This document shows positions 36,671 through 49,049 of a stretch of 64,000 nucleotides of DNA, in pieces (the stretch's first letter is position 1; each line of letters opens with the position of its first letter). Below the pieces are notes generated by a model. The model was not told where the DNA came from. It was given only the letters and a program-made list of their open reading frames with translations, and did no database searches. Location of the stretch: the NCBI GenBank assembly GCA_905221605.1, contig CAJNDS010002324.1, positions 124,501-188,500 of the forward strand, in the 5' to 3' direction. A program made the position numbers and the translations under genes. Source of the DNA: Symbiodinium natans (taxonomy: Eukaryota; Sar; Dinophyceae; Suessiales; Symbiodiniaceae).

Positions 36671-37059
36671 AAGCCCCAAAGAAGGTGTAGGGTTGACATC
36701 GGCCGGCAAGCTGATGTGTGCTATCCCTTTCGCAACCTTGGCCAAATGGACCCTATACCTGGGATAACGGTCAACACGATTACTACGAGACTTTTTTTGC
36801 CTGGGATAACCCTAAACACGATTACCATGAGAATTTCTCGGGTTCATGCAGTCCTAAGTTCGCTGCCCATGCCACCAAGCACGATTGTAACTCACCTGCT
36901 GACCCGACAAAAGCCTCGCTGAAAGGCGTCCACCTGACTCGCCCGAACACCAAACAAACCTGCAGACACCTAACATAACGTTCATCACGTCCTCCTGCTC
37001 TCCACCCTCCCCAAACCCCAACAAAAAAGCTGGACACCTGCCCCCCCGAAGACCGACAA

Positions 37060-37125
37060 CACGTACACACAAGAGCTGAGTTCGAGCCCGACACATTTTG
37101 TGGCAGCCCTAAACCCTAACCCCCT
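37060..37125. repeat. Dispersed short repeat S, 3' fragment only
   Basis: Only the end is present: GAGCTGAGTTCGAGCCCGAC (box at 37080-37088), TTTTGTGGCAGCCC and the CCCTAAA tail. The upstream neighbour belongs to a different module, so this is a junction fragment. Confidence 0.6.
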
Positions 37126-37571
37126 AAGCCCCAAACCATGACCCCTAAACACCTAAACGCCTGAACCCTAAACCCCTAAACCCTGAAACCTACTTAAAGC
37201 TCCTGAGGAGCCCGGAGGCAAACTGCCCGTATCTCGCCTTGAGCCGGACGCGGACCACCTCCTGGTGGGCCTGGGCGGATGTGAGAGATTCGGGCTTTAG
37301 GGAATGGGGGTTGGAGGTGGTGGTTCAGGGTGCTTAGGGCTTGGGTGTCATAAAGGTGCATCATCTTGCTGGAGAAACAATCACTACACCATGAACACCA
37401 AACCCTAAACCCAAAACGTCGCCCCCGCCCCATTCCACTCCACTCTGCCCCCCCAACCCCCCCAAACCCTGAAAGCGCCAAAATCCTAAAGCCGGAAGCC
37501 CCCCAAAAGCCCTAGAGCCCTTAAAGCCCTGAAAGGCCCGTAAAGCCCTTAAACGCGCCGATTTCAGGGCC

Positions 37572-37698
37572 CACCCTAAACCCTAAACCCTAAACCCTAA
37601 ACCCTAAACCCTAAACCCTAAACCCTAAACCCTAAACCCTAAACCCTAAACCCTAAAACCCTAAACCCTAAACCCTAAACCCTAAACTCTAAACCCTA
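37572..37698. repeat. Interstitial CCCTAAA array
   Basis: About 17 units with one four-A variant and one CTCTAAA. Confidence 0.95.
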
Positions 37699-38914
37699 AC
37701 CTAACAGAACGTTCATCACGTCCGCCCCGAAACCCCAACAAAAAAACTCGAAGCCTCCTTCCCCCCCGAAGACCGACAACACGTGCAGATGGACCCAAAC
37801 AGAAATAGAATGCCTACAGAAGCCGACAGAGCCGACAGCAAAAGCAGCATGTTCGGGGACAATGCGGTGTGGAGAGACGGCGACCCCTGAGCCCAGGAAA
37901 CTCCAAAGCCTTCATCACGGAGGAAATCCACCCCGACAAGATCCTTATCCCATCCTCTGCCCTGTTGAGCCCCTCAAAGTTTTTTTTGGGCCCCACCCGC
38001 AAAAAGCGCTAAAACCCCCCCCAAAATCCGAACCCGAAGGCCTGGCACTCTGAACTCTAGTCAAGCACCCTGGAGTCAGAAGGCTGGAGACCTTGTCGGC
38101 CCTCCCCCAAACTACGATAAAGTTTCAGCAGGAAAGACATTCACAAGCCCCGTGGCGGCCCTGTCGTCTTCTGTTGGGGATGTACGAGGCTTAGAAGGGC
38201 TCCATCTCTTATGACCCGACTTATGGCCCTACTTCGAAGTACCGAAGCCCCGACTGATCCTAAACCCTTGAACCCTCCCTAAACCCTCAACTTAACCAAC
38301 CCTAAATCCTAAACCCTGAAACTCTACCTGAAAGCACCCAATGAAGCCCCAAGCGAGGCGCCTGCGGGCTCGGCCCCTACCAGGTGAGCGCAGGGGGACG
38401 GACCTGGAGTGCAGCGGGTGGGAGCAGGGGAAGGGTTAGGGTTAGAGCGTAGCTTATAGGATTGGTATGGGGCTTATGGGGTTTGTAGGGTGTTTTCAAT
38501 GCAGCGTTGTAAGTGCTTCGGCAGTTCAGCGAGATGAGGAGTTCGGGAGTTCAGGTCTGTTTGGGCCTTTGGGGCTTCGCGAGCTTGGAAGTTGACCACT
38601 TGTTTGAAGTTGGGCACTTCGGAGAATGGTCGTTTATAGGGACGCAGAACCATTGCCTCCTCCCTTGAGATAGGGGGTGTGGCATTGGTGCCTTGTGGCC
38701 TGCCAGGCTTGCACAGGGATCCCCCACCACCGAGAGGGAACCCACACCCTCCATAACCCCTCTAAAAACGTCCCAAAGCCCTAAACCCTGAACCCCAAAT
38801 TGCCCAACCCAAGCCCAAAAACCTCCAACCCTGAGACCTGGACCCACCGCGCAAAAGAAGCCGAAGCCCTGTCCCCAAACGGAAAGGCGGACAGAGGCAA
38901 CTCGCTCACCCTTG

Positions 38915-39145
38915 CAATCCCTGCAAGGCTTGGCCAGCCCAGTCCCCCCCCCCCCTCCCACAAGTTTGCCTCAGCGGAAGATTGGGGTTTTGGATCTGCT
39001 TCGTAGGGCTCACCGGCAATTGTCAGGGCATGATATGGTAGAGTGGTAGACAATGCACATTTTCGCAGTCGTCTGGTCGCAGGAAACATCCCTTGACGAG
39101 AGCTGAGGTCGAGCCCCGACTCTTTTTGTAACTCTAAACCCCTAA
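38915..39145. repeat. Dispersed short repeat S
   Basis: Complete copy: CTGCAAGGCTTGGCCAGCC, poly-C, CCTCAGCGGAAGATTGGGG, the CGCAGGAAACAT motif, GGTCGAGCC near 39105, a T-run and a CCCTAAA-like tail. Confidence 0.7.
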
Positions 39146-40206
39146 ACTCTAGACCCCAACCATAACCCCGAAACACCCAAACACCCTGAATCCCTAAACC
39201 CTAAACCCTGAACCCTACCTAAAGCTCCTAAGGAGTCCGGAGGGAAACATCTCGCCTTGAGCAGCGCGCGGACCTCCTCCTGGTGGCCTGGGAGGATGTG
39301 CGAGGCTCTGGAGAAGGCCCAGGCTGTATGGTTTGGGGTTGGAGGTTTCAGGGTGCTTAAAGCTTGGGGCTTGAAGTTTGGAGCCAGTGCACCTCTTTGA
39401 GGAAACATTCAGATACAGCATGAATCTTAAACACTAAACCCAAAACGCCCCCCCTGGCGGAGATGGGGGTCCGGCATTGAGCAAGCAGATTCCCCCCCCC
39501 CTCTCCGCCCCACTCCACCCCAACCCTCCAACCCCCCCAAACCCTACCAAATCCTGAAAAGCCGGAAGCCCCCCTTAAAGCTCTCTCAACATTAAAGCCC
39601 TGAAAGCCTTCAAGCTCATACAGCCCCTTTCAGACCCGAAAGCCCAGGGCCTTGTCGAGCTGCCAAGGCCAAGGGCCTTCCATTCACCGCGGGTTCCTCG
39701 GAAGTGGGTTTGGGGTTTAGAGTTTGGGGTTCAGGCTTAGGGAACGTGGTTGGAGGGGTTCCAGTGTTCCAGTGCTTAGCGTCTTTCAGGGTGATTTTAT
39801 AGGGCTTGGGGTCTGAAGCGTCGTGCAAATTTTGCTGGAGAAACAATCACTACGTACACCATGAACCCCAAACCCTAAACCCAAAACGTCGCCCCTGCGG
39901 AAATGGGAGTCCGGTATTGAGCAGGCAGTTGCCCCTGCCCCCTCCACTCCACTCTCCCCCCCTACCCCCCCAAACCCTAAAAGCACCAAAATCCTGAAGC
40001 CGGAAGCCCCCAAAAGCCCTCAAAGCCCTCAAAGCCCCTTAAAGCCCTTAACAGCCCCTTTCAGGCCCTAAAAGAGCCCCAAACCCTAAACCGTAAACCC
40101 TAAACCCTAAGCCCTAAAAGCCCCCAAAGCCCCAAAAGCCCCCAGAAGCCAAGTGCCAAGGCCAAGGGCGTTCCATTCCACGAGATTCCTCGGAGGTGGA
40201 AGCGAA

Positions 40207-40350
40207 GGGTTTAGGGTTTAGGGGTTTAGGGGTTTAGGGGTTTAGGGGTTTAGGGGTTTAGGGGTTTAGGGGTTTAGGGGTTTAGGGGTTTAGGGGTTTA
40301 GGGGTTTAGGGGTTTAGGGGTTTAGGGGTTTAGGGGTTTAGGGTTTGGGG
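40207..40350. repeat. TTTAGGGG (8-base) array
   Basis: About 16 units of GGGGTTTA. It follows the same AAGCGAAGGG boundary as the array at 17221. Confidence 0.93.
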
Positions 40351-41859
40351 TTTGGGGTTTAGGGCTTAGGGCTTGGGGTTTGAGGTTTGGGGTTTAGCGC
40401 GTAATTAGGGTTAGGGAATAAGGACTCGAAACCTGCCCCCCCCCCCCCCCCAAAACCGACAACGCGTGCAGACGGACCCAAACAGAAATAGCATGCCTTC
40501 AGAAGCCTGAACCCCTGAAACTCCAAAGCCTTCAGCGCGGAGGACATCCACCCCTACAAGATCCTTAGCCATTTGCCACTCTCTGCCTTGTCCACCCCCT
40601 CAAAAACAGTGCCACCCGCAAAAAGAGCTCTAAAACCCCCCCAAGATCCGAGCCCCCGAAGGCCTCATTCCCAATGAGCCCTTCAAGCTTATAAACACTC
40701 TGGGAGTCAGAAGGCTGGAGACCCTATAGGCCCCCTCCCAAACCCCGATAAGGTTACAGCAGGAAAAACGTTCAGAGGCCCCGACTCGGCTTCGGGGCGT
40801 TTGCAGATCGCAAGAGTGGCGGCCCTGTTGTCTTCCGTTGGGGATGGCGGGCTTCAGGATTTTGGGAGCTTGGGGTTCTGGGTCGTGGGACCTATAATGC
40901 AATGTTCAGCAGATGCCGGCACAATAAACCCGACACTCAACACTAGATGCAACAACATGTACAAGAAGTTTCGCGACTTCGGTGACGCGGGCTCCTGATA
41001 CTTGGAGAATCATGGGTAAGTCTAAGACGTAGTGGGGTTAAACGCAGGCTTACTGTAGTCGAAGTACCCCAAACCCGTACACCCTTGAGTTTAACCCCTC
41101 CCTAAAAATCCTCAACCCTTGCACACTTCTCTTGAAAGGACCCGTAAGCCTCCGAGCAAGGCGCAGTCGCGCACAAGCGATGGACCTGGAGTTGCACGCG
41201 CTTCTGCTTCCGGGGGGAGGGTTGATGAAGGGCTTGCCGGGTTTATGGTGTGTGTGTGTGTGTGTTCGTTCAAAGCAACGTTGTAAAGCATTTACTTAGG
41301 AAGTTAAGGGAATTGAGGAGCTCAGGTCTGTTTAGGGCTGCATTTGAGGCTTCGTGAGCTTGTGGGGTGTACGTCGTTAGGAGTTGGGCGTTTCGGAGAA
41401 CGGGCGTTTAGGCGGGGTGAGGGGGGGGAGCTCCGGCGTTGAGACTGCCGAGCAAAAATCATGCGGGGCAATGCCTCCTCCATGCAGCATGGGACGCGCG
41501 CGCGCGCGCGCCCGACCCTCCATAAACCCGGAACCCCTGACTCGTCTCCTGAGATTTCGCGATTTGTGGAAGGGCTTCTGCGGGCGCTTGTAAGCTTCAT
41601 GAAGCGGTATGCCTCCATTCCGAAACTCTGGGAAGTCGCTACGCCGCTACGTGCAAGGCGAGACCCCCGAAAGCTCAAAGCTTAGCCGAGTCTATGTGTG
41701 GAGATCCAGTCTAGTAGCTTACAACCCCTTTAAAATCTCTGAATCCTCTCTATATACCTGTCAGGACAACATGATGGGTTCAAGCCAAACCCAAAGATGA
41801 TAAGCCAGGCCCCGAAATCCCAAAGCTCAATTTTCCTTCTTTGTCGTGGACATCCGCTC

Positions 41860-43072
41860 TCACTGCAACCGCGGCCGCTTCCGATCCTCCAGCAAGGTGA
41901 CGATCTCAGTATGGCCTGCTTTGGAGGCCAGCATCAGAGCCGTCCTGCCTTTGTGGTTGGCCAGGTCCTTGTCAGCGCCGGCCTCCAGCAGCAAAAAACG
42001 AGCAACTCCGGCATGACCACCCCTGGCTGCAGCCATCAAAGATGTTGTGCCATGGTGGCTTGCCCTGTCCTTGTCAGCGCCCGCTTCCGCCAGCATGCGG
42101 GCCACTTCCACACGGCCCTTTGCAGAGGCCATCATCAACGCGGTGTAGCCCGTGTTCCTGGCCAGGTCTTTGCTGGCACCGGCCTCCAGCAAAAGTCGCA
42201 CCGTCTCAAGATGACCTTTCTCAGAGGCCAGAAACAGAGCAGTGACGCCTTCGTTGTCGGCCAGGTCTTTGCTGGCACCGGCCTCCAGCAAAAGTCGCGC
42301 TGTCTCAAGATGACCTTTCTCAGAGGCCAGAATCAGAGCAGTGACGCCTTCGTTGTTGGCCAAGTCCTTGTCGGCACCAGCCTCCAGCAGCACCCTCGCA
42401 GTCTGCGAATGTCCGTGAAAACAGGCACGTATCAGAGCCGTGACGCCGTGGTCGTTGGTGAGGTCCTTTTTGGCACCTGCGTCCAGTAGCACTTTCGCAG
42501 TCTCCGCGTGGCCATTCTCAGAGGCAATCATCAGGGCTGTGAAGCCCTGACTATCGGCCAGGTCCCTGTCGGCGCCAGCGTCCAGTAGCACTTTCACAGT
42601 GTTGGAACGGCCTTTCGTAGAGGCAAGCATCAGAGCCGTCCAGCCCTGGTTCATGGCCAGGTCCCTGTCGGCGCCAGCTTCCAGTAGCACTTTCACTGTG
42701 TTGGAGTGGCCATTCTGAGAGGCAAGCATCAGAGCCGTGAAGCCCCGACTATTGGCCAGGTCCCTGTCGGCGCCAGCGTCCAGTAGCACTTTCACAGTGT
42801 TGGAATGGCCTTTATCAGAGGCAAGTATCAGGGAGGTGTCACCCTGGTCGCCAGCCAGGTCCTTGTCGGCACCGGCTTCCAGCAGCACCCTTACAGTCTC
42901 TGCATGGCCTCTGTGAGAGGCATGCATCAAAGCTGAGTAGCCGCCGTTGTCGGTCAGGTCTTTCTTGGCGCCGGCCTCCAACAACAGTCTGGCACTCCGG
43001 CTGGCCACATTCAGATGCCAGCATCAGAGCCGTTGAGCCCCTGTCGTTGGCCAGGTCCTTGTCAGCACCGGC
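41860..43072 (-). CDS. Main ankyrin exon of the B4 gene
   Basis: About 11 full repeats with consensus GHSNTVKVLLDAGADRDLA followed by TALMLAS. One repeat (GHAGVARFLLLEAGADKD) has an additional leucine. 99-base periodicity is visible on the DNA. The frame change near 43000 lies within the first repeats of this exon. Confidence 0.8.
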
Positions 43073-44176
43073 CTCCAGAAGCGGACGAGAACCCCAACAT
43101 GACACACGTTTTTGGGGGTAGGCATAAGGAAAAACACGCTAGGGGCCCTATGCTAGGGGTACTCCGCGGCTGCCAACTGGATACTCCAGGGTCTTTGGGG
43201 TAGGAGCGGCAATCAATACCTAACTTGAAACCATTCAAGGCCACCAGCCTGGAGCAACATCCTCGCTGTCTCCAAATGGCCCTGAGTAGAGGCGAGAATG
43301 AGAGCCGTGTGTCCATTGTAGTTTCCGCCCAGGTTAGCACCAGCATCCAGCAAGACCCGAACTGTATCCACGTGGCCAGCTCTTGAGGCCACCATCAAAG
43401 CTGTCGTGCCCCGACGGTCGTCGGCACAGTCCTTATCGGCACTGGCCTCCAACAAGAGCTGCACAAGATCCACGTGGCCTCGGCCTGACGCTGCCCATAG
43501 AGGCTGTACAGCCCATGGAGGCTGCCCAGCTGCCTGTCGAAAATCGCTGGCCTTGTGGATGTCTGCACTCGCCTCCAGCAGCAAGCGCGCGTTCTCAAGT
43601 CGGCCAAAAAAGGATGCAGCGACAAGCGGTGTTTTGCCACGCACGTCCTCCAAGTCGGGGTCCTGAGGAGGGGACGTTGGGGCGGCTTCAAGGTTTGAGG
43701 GGTTTGCGGGAGGTTTCCGGGTTCGGCGGCCCTACTCCCCAAAACTCCAAGTCCTGTGGCCGCAGCAAGATGGACTCGACCTGGAAGGTCGCGACGCGCA
43801 GCTACGAACAGGATGCTGTACTATAGGCGACTCATATCCTTCCCTCGGCCCTACACATCGCTACCTATAGCGTTTGGATTTAATAAGACCCTGCCTGAAC
43901 AGCAGAACCATGGATGGCAGCTTCGGTGAGTTCATCCGCTTCAGCTTGGGAGGGCTCGTGGTAGTTGAGCAAAAGCAGCTGGAGAGTCATTCCACCCTCC
44001 AGCTCGGCGTCTTCATCCAAGATGGCTTGCGTGTCATGGAGAAGCAGCCTCTGCCTGAATCGCGGAGGCATGCCATGTTGCTGCTGCAAGCGCTGCTTCA
44101 AAGCCTTCACGTCGCTGAGCTCCTCGGCGGGCGCCGCCGCCACTTCCTCCCCTGACATCTGGAGGACGCGCAGCAT
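41860..44176 (-). CDS. Ubiquitin-like plus ankyrin-repeat protein (copy in B4, frameshift in third exon)
   Basis: Exon 1 (43895-44176) starts MLRVLQMSGEEVAAAPAEEL and has the ubiquitin-like signature MPPRFRQRLLLHD. Exon 2 (43249-43662, 138 codons) and exon 3 (41860-43072) encode some 15 ankyrin repeats of 33 residues, ending in a basic tail EDRKRPRLQ. Both introns are phase 0 with GC donors: CAG|GCAGGG and CAG|GCTGGT, and end CTCAG and TGGAG. The second join rebuilds a perfect repeat (MLLQ|AGADKDLAND). Near 43000 exon 3 is out of frame by one base extra or two missing (SECGQPE to SRSARLLLEAG), so the copy is either broken or carries a sequence error. The function is unknown beyond protein binding by the ankyrin array. 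Confidence 0.78.
43895..44176 (-). CDS. Ubiquitin-like exon of the B4 gene
   Basis: 94 codons. The first 65 or so match the ubiquitin-like N-terminal pattern: a beta strand (LRVLQMSG), a helix (VKALKQRLQQQHG), then RQRLLLHDTQAILDEDAEL and a final strand (MTLQLLLL). No di-glycine end is seen, as expected for an integral domain rather than a conjugated modifier. The 29-residue linker after it ends at the GC-type donor. Confidence 0.75.
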
Positions 44177-44657
44177 CGTGCAAGAGAGCAGGCGTCAGGA
44201 ATCGAACTGCTACAGCCGGGGCTGCAGGAGAACATGACAAGTCCGATCAAAGAATTCACAGCCCCTTCAGACCGCGCGGATAGACTCCCCGAATTAATCC
44301 CCCGCTTTTTCCCCCACTCTCCCACACAAGTTGAAGGCACTCCACATCCTCTTCATTACTTGTTGAACTCGTGCTTAAGCGTGCAAGAGGGGGGTGTGTC
44401 AGGGTGGTTCTTAGGTTTTGGAGACGGGTTCGCGAGCCCTAAGGCCGCTACGGGAGCTCCGCCGCTCCCTTCAGGGTATTGGGGTTCAGGGCCGCAAGTC
44501 ACGTTAAGGCGGTTAAGGCCCCAAAGCCATCCCGGCCCGGAATTCACCCTCCCACACCCACACACACACGCGCACGCGCACACGTCCCAAGCCTCTTCGA
44601 GTTGCATGGGTCCCAGCTTCCGGCGGAGGCGGCCTCACGCTTTGTAGGGTCAGATGG

Positions 44658-44742
44658 GAGGGTTTAGGGTTTAGGGTTTAGGGTTTAGGGTTTAGGGTTT
44701 AGGGTTTAGGGTTTAGGGTTTAGGGTTTAGGGTTTAGGGTGG
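44658..44742. repeat. Interstitial TTTAGGG array
   Basis: About 12 exact units in block B4. Confidence 0.95.
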
Positions 44743-45353
44743 GCCCTTTCAAGCGGTCCGGGGGCACATCCGGCCTTGCAAGAATCCCCCTCTGAAAACC
44801 CTGCATGCTTTAGGGAACGCTGCAGAACCCAAAACCACCAAGACCCCAAGGCCCCCAGCAGCACCCCTTTCAAGGATTGCAGATATTTTCACGCACGAAG
44901 ACGCCCAACGTAACGATGCCTGCCATCGAGAACCGACACAAAAATGGATGCCAGATGCAAAGAACATGTACAGGAACGTTCGAGACTTCGGTGATGCGCG
45001 CTCTTGTGAATCCTCAGGCCCTAAACCCTATAAACGTTTACATCGTCCTAAGCCCTACCGCCGAATCAACAAAACGAACAAACCCTGCCGCACTAACTAC
45101 TCCCCCAATGAAGCCCGCAATCCTAAACCGAAAGCTGTAAACTCCGAATGTGAAACCCCAACCCCCAATCCGTAACCCGCAAGAACCGTACGAAAGCATA
45201 ACTCGGAGCTAAACCCTGCTGCATAAAGGTTTCCGCCCCAAACCACAAGAAAACTCCAGTAAAAGCCCCAAGACGAACCCGAATGCAGATACTTGTCACG
45301 TACGCAGCAACCAAAAGAGACACGATGCACGACACAAGATCCGACGTGATGTG

Positions 45354-45656
45354 GTCTCTCTCTCTCTCTCTCGCTTTCTCTTGTTCGTCTCTCTCTCTGA
45401 TCTCGCTCTCAACTCCCATCTCTTCTTTCGACAACTCTCCTCTCCTGTCTCTAACCTCTCTCTTTTTCACAGTCATCCTCTCTCTCTCTCATTCTCCCTC
45501 TCTTTCTGTTTCTCTTTCTCATTCTCTCTCTCTCTCTCTTTCTCACTCTCTCTCTCTCTCTCCAGTTCTCTCTCAAACTATCTTTTTCGTTCTCTCTTTC
45601 AGTCATTCTCAATCCCTGTCTCGCTCCGTCCTTCTCTCTCTCTCTCTCTCTCCAGA
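45354..45656. repeat. Polypyrimidine tract (CT-rich) of about 300 bases
   Basis: Nearly pure C and T on the plus strand, mainly CTCTCT with TTTCTC interruptions. It lies between block B4 and a dispersed repeat S and is not present at the matching position of the other B copies. Confidence 0.92.
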
Positions 45657-45789
45657 GGAAGCAAAGACGCAACAACAAACAGAACAACTGCACAGAGCAA
45701 GCGAAAATGCATCAAAGCAAAGCAACTGCATGAGATCATCTAGTACGCGCAGATGTACCAATATACAAAACAACCACACGTAGTAGGCG

Positions 45790-46060
45790 AAGCTGAGCAA
45801 TCCTCAGCGCCTGCTGGTCTGCTCGTCTACCAGTTCCCCTTCCCTCCCCCCCACATGTCTGCCTCAGCGGAAGATTGGGTTTGTTAGATCTGTGTGAGCA
45901 CTTACCGACCATTGTGGCCTGGAACGGCAGACATTGCAGAATCTTTGCAGTCTTCTGAGTCACAGGAAACATGCCTCGACAAGGGCCGAGGTCGAGCCCC
46001 GACACTTTTTGCGGAAGCCCTAAACTCTAAACCCCTAAACCCTAAACCCTAAGCCATGAC
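45790..46060. repeat. Dispersed short repeat S
   Basis: Complete copy with TGCTGGTCTGCTCGTCTACC, CCTCAGCGGAAGATTGGG, GGTCGAGCC near 45990, CACTTTTTGCGG and a CCCTAAA tail of several units. Confidence 0.7.
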
Positions 46061-47403
46061 GCCGAAGCCCTTAAACCCCTAAACCCTAAAGCTAGAAAGG
46101 AGTTTGGAGGGAAACTGCCCGCATCTCGCCTTGAGCAGCACGCGGACTTTTTTTGGTGGTGGCCTGGGAGGATGTGCGAGGCTCTGGAGAAGGTCCAGGT
46201 TGTATGGTTTGGGGTTGGAGGTTTCAGGGTGTTTAAGGCTTGGGGCTTGAAGTTTGGAGCCAGTACACCTCTTTGAGGAAACATTCAGTTTCAGATGCAG
46301 CATGAGCCTGAAACCCTAAACCCCCCCCCCCCCAAAAAAAAACCTGGCGGAGATGGGAGTCCGGCATTGAGCAGGCAGATTCCGTCCCCTCTCCGCCCCA
46401 CTCTCCTAAAAAGCCGGAAGCCCCCCAAAACCCTAGAGCCCTTAAAGCCCTCTCAACATTAAAGCCCTGAAAGCCTTCAAGCTCATAAAGCCCCTTTCCC
46501 GAAAGCCCCCCCCCCCCCCCCCCCCAAAGCCCCACAAGAACTAGTCTCGGGCCAAGCCCAGCCTTGTCGAGCTACCAAGGCCAAGGGCGTTCCATTCACT
46601 GCGGTTCCTCGGAGGTGGAAGGGGGTTTGGGTTTAGAGTTTGGGGTTCAGGCTCTAGGGAACGGGGTTGGAGGGGTTCCAGTGTTCCAGTGCTTGGCGTT
46701 TTTCAGGGTGCTTATGGGGCTTGGGGTCTGAAGCGTCGTGCATCATTTTGCTGGAGAAACAATCACTACACCATGAACCCCAAACCCTAAACCCAAAACG
46801 TCGCCCCTGCGAAATGGGAGTCCGGTATTTACCAGTTGCCCCCGCCACGCTCCACTCCACTCTCCCAAACCCTCAAAGCCCCTCGAAAGCCCCTGAAAGC
46901 CCTTAACCCCAAACCCTAAACCCTAAACCCCTAAAAGCCCCCAAAGCTCCAAAAGCCAAGGAAGCCGGGGCCTTGTCGAGCAGCCAAGGCCAAGGGCGTT
47001 CCATTCCACGAGGTTCCTCGGAGGTAGAAGTGAAGGGTTTGGGGCTTGGGGCTTGGGGCTTAGGGTTTAGGGTTTAGGGTTTAGGGCGTAATTAGGGTTA
47101 GGAAATAAGGTGTAGGTTTGACATCGGTTGGCAAGCTGATGTGTGCTATCCCTTTCACCACCTTGGCCACATGAATACTCGAACCGGGAGGCCTAAACCA
47201 ACAATCCCTGGGGTTCATGCAGTCCTAAGTTCGCTGCCCGATGCCCCCCAAGCCCTGGAGAGTGAAAACACGATTGAGTTCTCACCTGCTGACCCGACAA
47301 AGGTCTCGCTGAAAGGCGTCCACCTGACCCGACATAACACCGAACAACATAACAGAACGTTCATCACGTCCGCCCCGAAACCCCAACCAAAACAACTCGA
47401 AGC

Positions 47404-47406
<3 letters not shown>

Positions 47407-47439
<33 letters not shown>
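47407..47439. repeat. Poly-C tract in the GTTGACATCGG module (B5)
   Basis: The longest homopolymer in the window, about 33 C, at the position matching 10963. Confidence 0.85.
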
Positions 47440-47440
<1 letters not shown>

Positions 47441-49008
47441 AAAACCGACAACACGTGCAGACGGACCCAAACAGACATAGCATGCAGACGGACCCAAACA
47501 GACATAGCATGCCTACAGAAGCCTGAGAGACCAGGAAACTCCAAAGCCTTCAGCGCGGAAATCCACCCCTACAAGATCCTTACCCCACCCTCTGCCTTGT
47601 CCAACCCCTCAAAAACGGTGCCACCCGAAGAAAAGAGCTGAATTTATTTTCCAAGATCCGAGCCCGAAGGCCTCATTCCCACTGAGCCCTTCAAGCTTAT
47701 TAACGCCTGGGAGAAGGCTGGAGACCCTATAGGCCCTCCCCCAAACCCCGATAAGGTTCTAGCAGGAAAGACGTTCAGAGGCCCCGACTCGGCTTCTGGG
47801 GGGGGGGCATTTGCAGATCGCCAGAGCGGCGGCCCTGTCGTCTTCCGTTGGAGATGGCAGGCTTTGGGGTTGTAGGGGGATGTTTTGAGGGTGTTGTTGG
47901 GTCCAGGTGCAGGAGTTTGGGAGCTTAGGGTTCTGGGTTGTGGGACCCAGCAAATGCCGGCACAAGTACACCCGACACTCAACACTAGATGCAACAACAT
48001 GTACAAGAAAGTTCGCGACGTCGGTGACGCGGGCTCCTGATACTTGGAGAATGATGGGTAAGTCTAAGACGTAGTAGGGTTTAAACGCAGGCTAACTGTA
48101 GTCGCCCTGCTTGTAAAAACTCCAAGTACCCCAAACCCGTACACCCTTGAATGTAACCCCTCCCTCTAAATCCTGAACCCTTGCACACTTCTCTCGAAAA
48201 GACCCGTGGGCCTCCGAGCAAGGCGCAGTCGCGCACAAGCGGCGGACCTGGAGTTGCACGCGTTTCTGCTTCCGAAAGGAGGGCTGATGAAGGGTTTATT
48301 TGGGGTTTATAGGGTGTGTGTGTGTGTGTGTGTTCGTTCAAAGCAACGTTGTCAAGCATTTACTTTGGGAGTTTGGCGAATTGAGGAGTTCGGGTCTGTT
48401 TAGGGCTGCATTTGGGGCTTCGTGAGCTCGTGGGTGGGTACGTCGTTAGGAGTTGGGCGTTTCGGAGAATGGGCGTTTAGGTGGGGTGAGGGGGGGAGCT
48501 CCGGCGTTGAGACTGCCGAGCAAAAATCATGCGGGGCAATGCCTCCTCCATGCAGCATGGGACGTGCACGCGCCCAACCCTCTCTAAACCCGGAACCCCT
48601 GGCTCGTCTCCTGAGATTTTGCGGTTTGTGGAAGGCCTTCTGCGGGCGCGAAAGCTTCATGAAGCGGTCTGCCTCCATTCCGAAACTCTGGGAGGTCGCT
48701 ATACCGCTACGTGCAAGGCGAGGTCCCCGAAAGCTCAAAGCTTAGCCTAGTCTATGCGTGGAGATCCAGTGTCGAAGCTTACAACCCCCCTCAAATCTCT
48801 GAATCATCTCTATAAACCTGTCAGGACAAAATGATGGGTTCAAGCCGAACCCAACGATAAGGCAGGTCCCGAAATCCCCCCCCCCCCTATTCTAAACAGG
48901 TAAAAGACACTCCACATCCTCTTTATCCCTGTTTGGAACACACAGCATGCAGAAAGGGAGTCCGGTTCTTGGGCATCCCGGCCCGAAATTCACCCTCCCA
49001 CTGCCCCA

Positions 49009-49049
<41 letters not shown>

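Larger units (their letters stand above)
35800..39440. other. Patchwork of short B-block fragments, no gene seen
   Basis: Partial copies of the GAGGAGTCCGGAGGGAAACT module (36200, 37200, 39230), of the GTTGACATCGG module (36690), of the GATAAGGTT module (38020) and of the GAGCTCGGAGAATGG-like module (38600), with two telomere-type arrays and three dispersed repeats S. Open frames do not continue between copies. Confidence 0.6.
39440..45190. repeat. Segmental duplication block B, copy B4 (carries a ubiquitin-ankyrin gene)
   Basis: Landmarks as in B1, with the gene at 41860-44176 in the position where B1, B2 and B5 have only about 50 bases. The TTTAGGG array at 44658-44742 and the following GGGGCACATCCGGCCTTGCA module match 12671 and 49160. 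Confidence 0.85.
45190..46340. other. Junction region between B4 and B5, no gene seen
   Basis: About 160 unique bases, the polypyrimidine tract, 120 bases of low-complexity A-rich sequence, a dispersed repeat S with CCCTAAA tail and a copy of the GGAGTTTGGAGGGAAACTGC module. Confidence 0.6.

Noticed and set aside
45283-45783. Ser/Leu-rich and Arg/Glu-rich open frames
   Set aside because: Translation of the CT-rich tract on both strands.
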